64,000 nt of DNA from Epiperipatus broadwayi (GCA_028023455.1 JAQFVV010000256.1:545001-609000); one strand, 5' to 3'; positions 24,200 to 37,228 are shown, numbered from the stretch's first letter. Numbers and translations: made by a program. Notes: generated by a model from the letters alone, not told the origin.

Positions 24200-24935
24200 C
24201 TTGTCTTTGCAAATCTTTTTTCTTGTTTTACTTTTAGCATTAAAAAATCTTCTGGTATAGTAAATTTATGTTGTCTACTATGTCCTTATCTAGAGTTTAT
24301 GCCTTAAGTAAACCCAAATATTTTAAAACTAAAATTAAATATTTTTAATTAAAAATTCCCAAGTAATCTGTAATTTTTTTATTTAGTTAATCAGTTTAAT
24401 TAGCCGTTTGAAATAATTCAATAAATAGATTTTAACTATTGATAATATGTTGTAAAAAAGTTATTTATAAAACAACTGTTGGTCACTTTAATAATAACCA
24501 TTCTGATTCTTAGCTCTGAAATAAGATTTTAAAAATGTTACTTTATATTTGTCTATAATTAATTTTCTTTTTTTGTGTGTGTGATTTATCTGATGAATAT
24601 TAAATATTTTTCTTGCTATTTTGCAATTTTTCATAGTTCAATACCTCTACTGAATTTTTTTATATTGTAATTGCAACTAATTTGGGGAATGACAATAAAA
24701 ATAATTGTTAGTCTCTTATTATTATAATTAGATGAAACCTATATTCTTCTTTATTATTATTCTTAAATTGGTTTTGGATTTACATATAATCTAAATTTCT
24801 GCTTCTGGAACATGGCTTTTCTGTGTAAATCTTTTGATCATATTTTTAAAAAAATATTAAATGTAAATATGTAATATTTTGATTATAAGCATGATTATAT
24901 ATATATATATACTTGGAGTATAGATGTAATTATAG
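24200..24935. other. No feature seen
   Basis: AT-rich; a short TA run at about 24896-24911 precedes the next tRNA-like pair. Confidence 0.55.
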
Positions 24936-24939
24936 GATA

Positions 24940-25130
24940 TTTGAACAGAGACTTTCAAACTCCATTCAATTATCCACTATATTTCATACAATCAATAAAC
25001 TTGACCACATTGTATGTAAAAAAGATAAATGTCTTTTTCACAGATGGGTGGTCATGGGTATTAGCTATATGAAATAGAGTAGTGGTTGTAGGAAGCTTAA
25101 AAGTCTGGGTTCAAATTCCCTATAATTAAA
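24940..25130. repeat. Head-to-head pair of tRNA-like modules, second locus
   Basis: 24940-25015 (minus) and 25024-25130 (plus) are inverted copies of the family H tRNA-like module. The plus copy is the better preserved: A-box-like TAGAGTAGTGG, AGCTTAAAAGTCT, and B-box GGGTTCAAATTCC (about 25107-25119). The arrangement matches 13898-14080. Confidence 0.75.
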
Positions 25131-27859
25131 TGTAAATATGATTTTATTATCTTTATGCATAATATTTTTCATATTAAATTTGATAATTGTATTATTGGAT
25201 AATCAAGATCTTAGAGATTGTTTTATGTACTTATTTATTGTTGGATGACTCATAGCTATTCTAAATAACTATCTAGTTATTTATCAATAAACAGAACTTA
25301 ATTATTTTACTTAAATTCAGAAACTGAAACTTTCAACAAGGTTTAAGTGACTAGTCTAATAAATAATGTTTTCCTTTTCATTCTAAAAATACTTAGGAAG
25401 AACATTGCCCTATAGTGGTCTACTTAGAGATATATTTACCTTTTACCTATTATATATGGCTTGCTAAATCAGTATGGCAGCTTTATGGGGGGGGGGGAGA
25501 TACTGACTCCTTGTCTGTGAGATTTTTCTATTTACCAAAAAAAATGAATTTCACTGTTTCTTCATAGACATAACAGACTAAAAATCAATCACCATATTCT
25601 GAGGAGATAAATGTAGTCATTAATGTCATATATTAAGCATTTTGAAACCTACATTTTTTTTTTACCTCTTCACATATTTTTTCCAAATCAATATCAATAA
25701 TTTTGTTTTTATGTTGATCTTTTATAGCATTTCTGACTTTCTTTTATCATTAATATTTATTGGTCTTTTTTTTTATTTCTAATTTTTAAAACTATTTTGT
25801 AGTATGCTAACTGATAGGTCCACAAATTTATATGCAATATTTTGTAAAGTTTATAATCTAAGCACATGAGTCTATTATTTGTGAATTATTTATCATAACT
25901 TTTCTGACAAGTATAGCTATCTATTCCATTTTTTCTGTTGAGTATAAACCATCTTCATTTCAAAACCTCATCATTATTCATTTCACAATTTTTATGATAT
26001 TAAGCAATTACCCCTACTATATTAGAGTAGCAAATCTTTTAAAAAACTAATCTGTTTTTTATTAAAAATCTTACAATGGGTGTCTAAATAATTCTAACAT
26101 AATTATAAATACATATTTATTGTAATTGTGATAGTATGAGCTTATTAGTTAATATTGGTTATACTTGTGATCTATTTTAATATTAATTATTTTCTCATTA
26201 GTTACATCGTAAAGTATATCTGCATTATGCTAATATAATTTTAAAGACTGTTGTACCTTAAAATAGTATTATCTCAGCAACCAAAAGCAATCAATTTAAA
26301 TGTTCAAATATATTTCAAAACTACATCTTTGCTATGACATTTGTGATTCATGTATAAAATAGTCATTCTTATATAATTAATTTCTAATCTAATTATCTTA
26401 TTAGTAATGAGGTTTCCATCTGAGTAGTGTATTATTTTTTTCCATATACTACACAAAAAGTTATCAAATAAAAAACAAAAGGAGAAATGAGTAAAAATAT
26501 TAATAAATTTTTGATTTAAACAAATCACATTCTCTTTTTTAATCATAATAATTTAGAAATTGGAGGAGGGGAATTGATAATTAATTGATTGTTTTAGTGT
26601 AACAATAATGACAGAACATTGATGTTACACTAGTAGGAAGAGAATCTATTAATAGTTGTAACTGACAGATTTGTTGCAATATGTTTTATAAAAATAATAT
26701 TTTTTGTGATTATGATAATTGAAGAAATTACTATGATAATAATAACAAGATGCAATCATTAGCATTGAGATTAACCAGGTGAAGATTGTAAACAGAAGAA
26801 ATAGCAGAAATTGCCATTATTAAGAAGGTCTTGTGGTACTTCTAAAAGAAATATTGTAGTATATGGACAACTTAAACTACATTATTGCATATTAATGTTT
26901 ATGCATCAATGATCAAGTTTATTGCCAAATTATGTTTATGTAAAGTTCTATGAATACTGATAGTATCAATGTATTTTTGGCTAGGTTAATGATAGTTTAG
27001 AGTTGTGGTATTGGTAATAACAGTTTGATGATCTATTTGTATTGGTATTATGTTATTCATATTGGGGTTTTAATTTATAGATTATTGGTATGTGAAAGTC
27101 ATCAATTATTAATAGAAATGTGTTAGCCTACTGACCACAGATGTATTGGAAAATATCATCTTTTGTGGATTGATGCATTAAGTTGGATAATTATTGCAAA
27201 CCTATAAATGCTTATTATTACTCCAGTTATGTAGAGAATCTATTGCCCAGTGAGGATTTGGACAATAGTAGTGACATTTGTGATCTATTTTTCCTGGATC
27301 TGTGTTCTGCTGAATAAAATAAAAGGCAAATCTATATAGTAAATTATGTACAGTGAGATCAAATAAATGGAACTGTTGTATTCAGCCTGCCACTTGCATT
27401 TTCAAACATCACATAATTTTCTGAACAATTAACACTAATGCAATATTAATATAAAAGTGTGTTTGTGATAGCACTGATGATGATAATACTGAAGCTTATT
27501 AGCAGAGGTAGTATGATAATCATTAGCAGTTGCAGTGTGGGAGAGAGGGAGGGAGCAATGACAGAAGAATATAAAAAGCTTAGGGGCACAAGCGTTACTT
27601 GCTTTATATGTCTATGAGCAGCTATGGTGTACATTAATAAGTATTATTAATAGTGTAACAGGCAATGTCAGCAATAATAATTATATATTACAAATAAATA
27701 TCGAACACTGTAATTTATCAGAAGCTTTCCAGCAGCTATGTTCAAATCTGGATCATATTACTATCATTGCCCATTCTAAAGAAGGGCATGGTTAAAATCT
27801 TCAATAGCTTTAATCAAATTAAATTTTTGAAGTCACAAAGTTTAATTTTTTTATGTATT
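25131..27859. other. No gene seen; G11 run inside
   Basis: AT-rich. A run of 11 G lies at 25487-25497. Frames at 26304-26546 (-) and 27446-27634 (-) have no motif. GATGATAATA-rich words near 27476-27520 are not an array. Confidence 0.5.
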
Positions 27860-28600
27860 TTCAGTGTCTTATTTGAACCCTTTTCGATTGTTTAATTTAT
27901 TAATGGATGAGCGAATCTCTAATTCTTTTAATGGGTGGAGAGTGACTCATAGCTGCCGAAGTCTCAACAGATATCCACCCCAGCAACCGTTTCAAGCATT
28001 CTCCTTTTATTCCCATAACCCATCCCTACCCCACTTTTTTTTTATTTTGTCATCTATTGTAAAGTATTAAAGGATGATTCAGTAAGACAAATCCTAATAA
28101 GTAACCACGATGTCAAAATGGACTAGCATTTTTTAAAAAGTAATAATAATTCCTCAATTTGGATCTATTCATTTATTTCTAATGACAAATAGAATGTCAT
28201 GAGAGCTGTCTCGAGTTATAAATTAAGATTTTTTTTTTATTATTAAGCTAATTAATTTGCCCACGATTGTCTAAAGAATGATTTAGAAAAGAATGTCAGT
28301 CTCCTCATTTATATATTTTTGCTGTGGGTTAAATTGTGAAGCTAAATCCTTTGACAGGGTAATTAATGGGGTGTTAAAGTTTTCATTTAATAGTAAGGTT
28401 GATTACATTTAACTTATTATATTTTAACAATTAATCCCTCTCCCTTCTTAAAAATTTACGACTAAGGAAAAAGGGAGGAGTGAAGTGCATTTCTCGCCTT
28501 ATAAATATTTATTTACATCAACAAATATATTATTATAATAAAGTAAATCATGTATTTATTTTTTAAAAGCGGATTTGACAACTCAAAAGTGTCTTATGCC
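27860..28600. promoter_or_regulatory. Candidate conserved non-coding block
   Basis: Unique-looking, less AT-biased, with CpGs and balanced words unlike the flanks. It contains an AP-1 match TGACTCA (27943-27949) inside a hairpin with arms GGGTGGA (27933-27939) and TCCACCC (27974-27980). Further on are CCTTTGACAGGGTAATTAAT and other ATTA-type homeodomain-like sites. No long ORF, splice-bounded exon or transposon motif. Enhancer function is inferred from composition. Confidence 0.3.
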
Positions 28601-30029
28601 AGAAAAAAGGAAGGGGGGGGTCAATAAAACGTTCTTCCTAAAGGCTTTGAGTATAATAAATGTATGGTTTAATTTGTGAAGTTAGTGTAGGCATACTGGA
28701 CATATGAAATAGTGTAAATATGTTGAAAGAATGTGCATTGATATGTGTAAATGGATGAAAATATGTTTTAGAATAAAATCCTGTGCGGTTTGGTGCAGTT
28801 GTAGGGAACTTCTTATGAATTCCCAAGTAATAAAGCCATTTGTGTATTTCTTTTTTTTTATTACAGAATAAAAAAATTTAACACAACCTGTTTGCGACCA
28901 AATAATAACGTTTTTTAACGTAAGGAAATTGTGTATAATGAATTATGATAATACATATGTAAATATCTTTACGTGTAAATAGGTTGACGTATCAAAAGGC
29001 CATAGGTGATTGTAAACAAGAAATAACATTTGATCATTCAAATACTTATTTTTCAAGCACCGTTTATGTTAACATTTAACATATAAATATTTAAAGAGAT
29101 GTCTGTCATTCAGCTGTATAATAATTTAAAAAAAAAAAAAAAAAAGATACCCATAACTGATTTTTTGGAGTGATAGTGTTTAGAAAACTAACAAAAATTT
29201 GGCCTTATAATATTTTGTCTGAAAAAATGGGTAAATTCTAATTTATAATTAAATATATATATATATGCTTTAGATACTGCATTACTAGGATAATATTTAA
29301 AGCCATCCTGTATAATTTAATGCAATGGAGGATGATGAATTTTAAAACTAAAATTATCTGGATTGCAGTTCAACTCTCTCAACATCTGGTGTTCAAATAC
29401 CATATGAACTTTCAAATGACAGACCCATTTGATTATATTATAATCTTAATGTATTTTCAGTTCAGATTTCCTTTTCAAAAAGCAAATGTTACATTATAAC
29501 TAGCGTGTAAATCAGAAAATATTTTGTCATCACCTCTATTTGATTAGCTAACTGGGTATTGTTTTTTTTTTTCACATATTAAGTGATAGAAAATTAGAGT
29601 ATCCATTGCTATACAATGGAATACTTTGAAACTATTTTACCTTACTTACTTATTTAGAGAGTTGTGATATTTTTTTTCCACTCTCAGAGCAAATATACAA
29701 ACATTTGAAAGAATTGGTGACACCAGAAGCCAAACCTTAAGAAAGGATTCTAGTCAGTTGTTTTTTGTTTTTTTTTTTGCTGTAGAATAATTAATTTTGT
29801 CATATCATTTTAATAAAAAACATTTTCATAGAAACTTATCATAAGGATCCTTAAACATTAGCCAGTGCTTATATGTTGGCTTCTAGAAAGGAAATAGAAA
29901 TTTCATCACTATTTAAAAGCAAGCTACAAATCTTTTTATACTTATGTTTGACTTTTAATATACTTTTGTAAAGACAGAAAGTCAAACATTTACTTTATTA
30001 CTGGGGTTATTAAAATATATAACTGCTAC
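28601..30029. other. No gene seen
   Basis: AT-rich, with a G8 run at 28613-28620 and a poly-A of about 17 near 29129. Confidence 0.5.
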
Positions 30030-30620
30030 TAGATAAACCTTACAAGCAGGGACAGTCAGAGGAGGAAACAAGATGGCAGCTTCCTCATGTCCTCAACTTG
30101 GCAATTCAATATGCTAAACAAAAATGTAGGAGAAGGCAAAGTGATGTCATGTATTGTAGAACAGCCTTAATTTGATAGTTAAATTCCCAAAAAAAATATT
30201 CGAGAAAAACTTTATCAAGCTGGCATACATTGAGTTGAAAATGTAAGCCAGTTTAGGGATGAGGTGTCAATTTGACAAGTCTGTGATGAAAATGACTGCA
30301 GTGCTCGGTGACCAGCAGAACTAATAGTCTCATCCCTCTGTCAGTCAGTTCTGATACTAACAATGCTAGAGTGACTATACTATCCAAGTGCTATCTGGAC
30401 CTGATCTGCTTGCTCGTTTCAGTGACTAGTAACTAACTTCTCTTGGAGTCCTGTTTTTGGCTCTGTAAGTAAAAACTCTCATTTCTTCTTTCTCTCCCCA
30501 TATTTTTATTTTAAATTTTGTAGGGCCTCTAAAATATTAGTTGCCTCAGGCCTTGCATTTTATCTGAAAGATCCTGCTTACAAGCAAATTGAAGTCTGTA
30601 GACTTGATTAGCAACATAAA
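30030..30620. other. Unidentified GC-richer block, possible DNA-transposon remnant or old promoter
   Basis: Starts CTTACAAGCAGGGACAGTC and ends AGATCCTGCTTACAAGC. The two edges share CTTACAAGC, and GCAGGGA versus TCCTGC are short inverted words. Inside is AACAAGATGGCAGCTTCCTC, which contains a YY1-like AAGATGGC, and a donor-like CTGTAAGTA at about 30464. The last 90 bases (GGGCCTCTAAAATATTAGT... CAGGCCTTGC) resemble ends of non-autonomous DNA transposons. None of these readings is secure. Confidence 0.3.
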
Positions 30621-32230
30621 GTAAAAGGTGAATCTACATTTTAGTGATGGAGACCAACCATTCAGAAACTGGTCATTTATTGTCATATTGTGATTATAGA
30701 TTTTATGTAGTTTACTTTTTGACTTCTTATCAATTAAGTATAAGTTATGAATTTTATATGATGTCTAGTTTTAATATATATGTTTACTTTTTTAAAAACT
30801 TGCTTTTTTATTTGAAATTATAATCAAAGTTAGTTTACTATCAATCAACAATGTGCAAAATAGACCATTAAAAATGCAAACACTCCCATGTTTAACCTTT
30901 AAAATTACAATGTATAGCAAAATAGACAAATTTAATAAATTTCATATATAAAAAGTAATTATTAGATGTTTGTATGTAGTAAACATTTGTGTTAATGTGG
31001 ATGTTTTGAAGTTGAAGTCTGTAATATAAATTGATATCATAATAAAAGAATTGTTTAAATTTAAATTGAAAGAAAAAAGTAGTTTGAAAATCTAAATTAT
31101 TTAGTTTGTTTTCAATAAAACTATATGCACCACTGTTTTTTTTATTGCATTGCCAATAGATTAGGAGATATAACATTCTGAAGAAGATTTCTGGGGTAAT
31201 CAAAACTGTAAACTGCAGAAATGGGTGGATAATAAAGCATTGTAAAAGTAGTAAAGTATTTGGTCAATTGAATATTATATGATAAAACTATATGATAAAG
31301 TTTGTTTTATTTTGCTTTTATTTATTTTTTTATTAGGTGAAGTATAATAATTTCTTAATATACATTCATTCAAATATTTTTTAAAAAAAAAAGTGGAGTG
31401 AGGGGGTGAGTCCAATATAGCCTTTTTTAGTTTTATGTTCTTTAGTCTTACAACTATAAATTATTTTATTTGTAATTATATGTGGAACTATTCTCATTAT
31501 CCAGAATTAATTGTTGAATGTGTATATTTTTCCTACATCTTCTGTATATAGATTTATAATTGTTTTAAATTGAATATTTTAAATTTTGTACTATATGTAA
31601 AATGAAAGACCTCATGGCAAAATAATTAGTGTAATTAGTGCAATGATTAGCTGTGATTATATTCTGGAATTCAAATTCACGTGAAACATGTTTCTTTTGT
31701 TCAATTCTAAGCAAACTTAAGATATTTTGTTTTCAGAAAACTACTCACTGTAATTATTGACAATAAATGGATAAGTATATGTTATTATTTAAGGAATAAC
31801 AAGAAAAAAGTCTTATCTTACCATTGATTTTTTTGTAAAGAAATGGGCAGGATTTATTACTTACAATGGGCTCTTAATGACTGTTTTATCCTTTGTTTTA
31901 TATAAATAAGGAATGTGTTAAAATATAAGAACTGTAATAATTATTTGCACATTATCCATCTTCAAAATATCATCAATAGTTGGAGATTTAAATGTAATAA
32001 CAATAATTAAACTTTAACAATTCATTTAGTATATCAAAATTTTATATATTTATTTATAGCATCTTTATGATAATCAAAAATAAAACTTGACTAATTAAAG
32101 TTTTTATTGTTTTAATTTAATTTTTAATGCCATTCAGCAGTTATACTTTGTCAAGAACACAGTTATGACTTTAGGTGCTCTCATCCCATGAATTATGCAG
32201 TAATTTCCCTATATTACATTTTAAAAATTA
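30621..32230. other. No feature seen
   Basis: AT-rich. The 103-codon frame at 30892-31203 (-) is Phe/Tyr/Asn-rich low complexity and unlikely to be real. Confidence 0.55.
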
Positions 32231-32890
32231 CCTTTTTTTTTTCTTTTTGGGTTTTACCTGAATTCTCAGTCTCAGGGGTAGAGCAATGGCCATGAAGGGT
32301 TTGTTAAGTGGTAGGATCAGTCAGTGATCATAGCCACACCCAGGTTTAGGGATGATCTGGAAATGTTCTCATGGCCCTCTCTGATTCGATTGTTGTTTTG
32401 GACATGCTGAACCAACATCACACCCAGATAAATTCTAATGCACTTATGTCAGAGGCCAAAGCAATTTAACCTTGTCCAAGGTGTGGATTTGGGTTCTCGC
32501 TAAACTGAGTTCTGGCTGGTGATCATGGATGAGGTCTGGGGGGAGCTGCTTGAGCACTTGCCAGGTGGGTTGAGAGTCGATTGTCCTGCATGGACTTTGC
32601 CTCAAATGGACATAGCACCTCCTTGATTGACTGATATTTGATCTGTGATAATTCATGTTTTTTTTTTGGTGCTTTTTCTTGATGTTTGTACTCGGAATGT
32701 TTTTTTTTTTTCTTAGATACCTGTAATACCTAATCTATTGTATAAGGTGCTTGAATTGCTTTGAGCCACCACTCAGTTGTAGAATATCAATGTATCATTG
32801 TAGTCTCTATGGTCCACTGCTGCAGGTGACAGAATGTGGTCCCTGCACAGGTGGATCATAGTTTAGTGACTTAATAAAGTTGTTTTGAAA
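32231..32890 (-). pseudogene. Unidentified GC-richer block with open minus-strand frame
   Basis: About 650 bases of balanced composition in AT-rich surroundings. A 70-codon minus-strand frame (32444-32656) has a diverse, protein-like sequence (CRTIDSQPTWQVLKQLPPDL). Upstream and downstream parts have no open frame, and a poly-T of 9-12 bases interrupts the block twice. The plus-strand end contains AATAAAG (about 32874). Probably a decayed mobile element or processed copy; I do not recognise the family. Confidence 0.35.
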
Positions 32891-33620
32891 CATAAAGACT
32901 GCATTTAAAAGAATTTATTTTACAATAAGTTTTTTATTTGCTTTTAAAGAGCAATTATATAAAAATGTATTTTAAAAAGTTAGTAATAGTTATCCACTTT
33001 TTTCCATCTACTGTTGAAAGAAAAAATTCATATTTCTGATAGTAACTGAACAATTATTTTTATTATTTTTCAAAGTCAGAAACTAAAAAAAAAATTAAAA
33101 ACGCATACACTCTGACACTCAAAAATATTAATTTATTTATTGCATCAACAAGATACAGTTATAATACTAATGATATATAGATTTTGTTATTAATAATAAC
33201 TTGACAAAATATTTTTCTCTATTGTTTATCAATTATAATAAATTATATTGTATTATAATATAGTAAAATAATTATTTCTTTTATATATGTCTTTTTATTT
33301 CTAAATAACTTCAAAAATTTTAATTGGTCTATAACATATCTTTTACATAATACATTAATTTACCAAAAAGTTGATGTTCAAAATAAATTATTTTATTATA
33401 AATCATATTTTTAGACAAATAACTACAGTTTACATTAACAACTCTTGAATTATTTTATCTTAGAGATTATACATGAGTTTTTTTAATCAACATATTTATA
33501 CTTAACTCAAATAATTGTTTTAAATTAAGATTATCATTTTATTGGAAGGATAAAAATAATAATGCATAAAACTTATAAATTGTTCTGAAATTGTAGTGAC
33601 AATTTTTTCAATAACTTTTA
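32891..33620. other. No feature seen
   Basis: AT-rich sequence, no gene or family recognised. Confidence 0.55.
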
Positions 33621-33738
33621 TGTAGAAAAGATATATATATATATATATATCATCATCATCATCAACCATTATCAATCCATGTAGAAAAGATATATATATA
33701 TATATATATCATCATCATCATCAACCATTATCAATCCA
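33621..33738 (-). repeat. 59-bp perfect tandem duplication at LINE 3' end
   Basis: 33621-33679 and 33680-33738 are identical: TGTAGAAAAGAT, a TA run, (CATCATCAT)n and CAACCATTATCAATCCA. The CAT repeat and the following word are the 3' tail of an RTE-like LINE on the minus strand (compare 42420-42460), so the duplication copied the tail plus flanking TA tract. Confidence 0.95.
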
Positions 33739-34040
33739 CTACAGGATGAAGGTCTCTCCAAGTTCAAACCATCTTCTTCAATCTTTAGCTTCTCTTCTCC
33801 ACATCACCCCTGCACACTTTTTTATTTATTCATCCATCTCACATGTGGTCTATTTCTGGGTTTTTTATAATCTCTTGGAATCCAGTTTAAGATTTAAATT
33901 GTCCATCTATTATCATCTCTTCTAGCAATGTGTCCAATCCAGCTCCACTTCAGTCTTTTAATTTTTTCAATAAGGTCAGTAATACCTATTTGTTCTCTTA
34001 CCCATGTATTGCATTTTCAATCTCTTCTTGTTACTCATAT
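33720..34040 (-). pseudogene. RTE-like LINE C-terminal remnant
   Basis: On the minus strand 33903-33953 reads LKWSWIGHIARRDDNRW, a hallmark of the region after the RT domain in RTE-type LINEs, followed downstream by the usual final exon-like tail and (GAT)n 3' end at 33650-33725. The upstream part has substitutions and stops. It is the same family as 41985-42460 but opposite orientation. Confidence 0.75.
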
Positions 34041-34823
34041 ATAATGTATATAGATGTAAATAATAATTTCTCTGTTATTATGGTGCTTCACATTGGCTGT
34101 GAATTTCTATAATGAAAATATAGTCATTTCATATCTCCAAACATAAAAGAGCTGGTGGTTTAGTTAGTGTTTTGTAGAATGTCATATCATAATAATGTTG
34201 ATTGATGAATATAGGAAGTAATGATGCATAACATACACAACATCTCAGTACCAATATTATTTATTCATTTCTTGTAATTGTCATTTAAAATGGAACCAAT
34301 TATATTTAGTGATATTGTTGATATTTTTAAGACTTTGATGTGTTACAGATATAAATGAATGGACCCACAAATATATATATATATAATAAATATATCAATT
34401 CAAAATTAAATAACTCTGTAACATCAAATTAATGATTTACTACCATTTATGTTTATTAACAAGACAGACTACTCAAAGACAAATAACAGAAAATAACACA
34501 CTTCCAACATTTAAATATCCCACTTATCTGTAGTTTAAAAAAAAGTTAAGTTCATAATATCTTATTAAAAATGATTTTTTTAATGTTTTTTTTTTTTTGT
34601 TCTTTTCAAAGAAAATAATTTAAACCATCTCAAACACAATATTATGGTTTATATTTTTCTTATGACTATACAAACATAAAACTAATATTTTTATTTTATT
34701 ACTTTTCAACTCTTTTATTTAAACTCAAACTATAGTGAATTATATGTATATAAATGTTTTATAAAAGCCAAAAATAATATAAACAACTTTGAATGATATT
34801 TCTATGATAATTATTATTTAATA

Positions 34824-34826
<3 letters not shown>
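34041..34826. other. No feature seen
   Basis: AT-rich, with a short TA run near 34373; no gene recognised. Confidence 0.5.

Positions 34827-34903
<77 letters not shown>
34827..34903. repeat. (AT)n microsatellite
   Basis: A pure AT dinucleotide run of about 77 bases, 160 bases upstream of the composite repeat at 35060. Confidence 0.95.
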
Positions 34904-34905
<2 letters not shown>

Positions 34906-35059
34906 TAAACCCCAATAAAAGACCTATTATAGGTTAATGTAGAAAAACTTGTTTATCTTGAAATGGATTGTTAATTAATAGAAATTGATAGTTTTTTGGC
35001 AACATAAAAAGTTAAATGTTATCTCTATTAACATGGATATAATCTCTTAATTTTCATTC

Positions 35060-35740
35060 TTTATTAATATATAAACATATACATTTATTACTCACTGAGT
35101 TATTAATTTATGATATTACAGTGCAAAATCTTAGGTTTACTACACCACAATTTTCTAGATGTTAATATAAGTTATCAGCAATGTATGTAAATAATATTTT
35201 GTTTAAATCACATGTTGTTATTAAATTAGTAATGACTGGAAGGTTGTAACTCAGTGAGTAATAAATGTATATGTTTATATATTCATGCTTTCAAGCCAAG
35301 ATGCTTAAGACTGGCTTATATATATAAAAGGTAAGTAAAAGAGAAGAGTGGCATCATTCTTTTCTTGTCAAAAAATCTCTGTCATGTGTCTAGGCCTGAT
35401 CGCTCCTCAGACCACTGTTTTAACAGCTATTGGCTGTCTGAAAGTAATAGTAAGGTGCATGTGAAAGAATAGCAACCTTCCAGTCATTACTAATTTAATA
35501 ACAACATGCAATTTAAACAAAATATTATTTACATACATTGCTGATAACTTATATTAACATCTAGAAAATTGCGGTGTAGTAAATCTAAGATTTTATGCTG
35601 TAATATCATAAATTAATAACTCAGTGAGTAATAAATGTATATGTTTATATATTCATGCTTTCAATCCAAGATGCTTAAGACTGGCTTATATATATAAAAG
35701 TTAAGTAAAAGAGAAGAGTGGTATCATTCTTTTCTTGTTG
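35060..35740. repeat. Nested inverted and direct repeat (PLE-like insertion structure)
   Basis: Order: a partial inverted B (about 35060-35104), segment A (35105-35247), B (35248-35369), unique C (35370-35475), inverted A (35476-35616), B again (35617-35739). B is about 122 bases, AACTCAGTGAGTAATAAATG ... TTCTTTTCTTGT, and its two copies differ at a few positions. A and its inverse are near-perfect. Direct terminal repeats plus an upstream inverted partial copy match the pseudo-LTR layout described for PLE insertions. No protein is encoded, so it would be non-autonomous or an internally deleted copy. Confidence 0.8.
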
Positions 35741-37080
35741 TAGCACCAATGATTGAATGCAAAAATGAGTTACATTTTCCAATTACCTCCACAAAATCAA
35801 CACTAGGGATTTAAAATAAACTTTCCCACTCAGAAACTATTTGTTTTAAATAAAAAGGCATATGTTTTCAACTTTTACTAGAATGGCATCTTTTCATTTA
35901 TAAAAAGAAAAAAATGCTGAATGAGGCAGTTTCAAATACCATATTTTCCAATTTCTGATAATACTTGGCATTTGCTCAGTAGTTAAGCATTATTTCTAAT
36001 TTAATCCTTTTTTTAATAAACATAAAACTGATAAGTACTAGTGTGTACATTTGAAATGAAATATAATATAAAATGCTTTTGACAATTTGAATTCTATAAA
36101 CTAATAATTTATTTATTAGATATACTTAACTCCTACACAGCCACACACACAAAATAATAATTGTTTAGAGTTCATGTAATGGCTAAACATATAAAAAATA
36201 ATTAAATAAAAGTAACTTAACTGATATAAAAAAAATAAATTAGAATACAGTAAATGGATTATACTGACTGATTAAGACCTTTTCTATTTTTGTTTGCTAG
36301 TATTTCAAAATAGATTTACAATGGTAATATATTTTATAATTTCCTTTACTAATTCATATGCTATTTTTCCAATTTGTACAGTTTAAGTATTCAGCTTCCA
36401 AAAGTGACAGGGTATACACTCTTTGCATGCATAAATTAGTTGTAATTTATCTAATATTGTAGCATTAAAGTCAATCTTAGGCAATTCTCAGAAGATTATT
36501 ACATAATTATGATGAGTTGATACACATTTACATTAATCAGTAATGCATTTTCTGTGATTAAATCAACAAATAATCCATAAATCAAAAGTTTCTATTTTTG
36601 GTAATGATGATTTATATTTAATAAACCATGCTATGTCAGCAGTGAGATATTGATCATACTTATAATTCACAAAGAAAAAGTTTCTTCTGCTGTATTCAAT
36701 AATTAGATGTATATTAATTTTTTTAATCCTCCTGTCCAATGCTAAAGAAAGAATGTCACTCTTCTGAAGCCTTTTTAAGAATTCTTCCACATTTTTCTTT
36801 TAAATTAAAAATATATAATAGATTAGTAATTAAAAATACATAATAAATTAGTGATCTTTTTATCTTTTAATTAGTATTACTTAATAGATTTTTAGATTCA
36901 ATTTTTTGTTATCTATAAATCTAATCAAATTACTTTTTTAAATAAGTAATTACTGTATTACTTTGAATTTAGATCACCCTTGAATTTAAGATACAGTAGG
37001 ATTTTAAAATTAGAAAAAATATAAAAATGATTTCAAAAATATTACCAAAATCACTCTTTTCTTCATTTTTCTGTAATATC
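35741..37080. other. No feature seen
   Basis: AT-rich. The 75-codon frame 36563-36790 (-) has no known motif. Confidence 0.5.
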
Positions 37081-37148
37081 TTATATAAATACAATTTATC
37101 CAAACTACTTCAAACACTTTTTATCAAAAACCTTTATTTGTACATATA

Positions 37149-37189
37149 TACATACACTTATATTTCAACTGTTCTGCAGTCTTCTTCAG
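37149..37189 (-). ncRNA. Hammerhead ribozyme motif (core complete; stem I not evident)
   Basis: Minus strand: CTGAAGA (37189-37183), stem II GACTG with CAGTT around a CAGAA loop, GAAA (37166-37163), a stem III of five pairs with one wobble (ATATA / TATGT, loop AGTG) and a GUA cleavage triplet ending at 37149. All invariant core bases C3, U4, G5, A6, G8, A9, G12, A13 and A14 are present. I see no convincing stem I because the palindrome centre replaces its 5' strand, so activity in cis is doubtful. Confidence 0.65.
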
Positions 37190-37228
37190 AATCTCTTAGC
37201 ATTTTTAAGAGATTAAAGAAAATTGGCT

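Noticed and set aside
30892-31203. 103-codon minus-strand ORF
   Set aside because: Phe/Tyr/Asn low-complexity composition expected from AT-rich DNA; no motif or context.
35370-35475. CTGAGGA on the minus strand of the unique C segment as a hammerhead
   Set aside because: No GAAA box or stem II at the required position, although the core heptamer matches.
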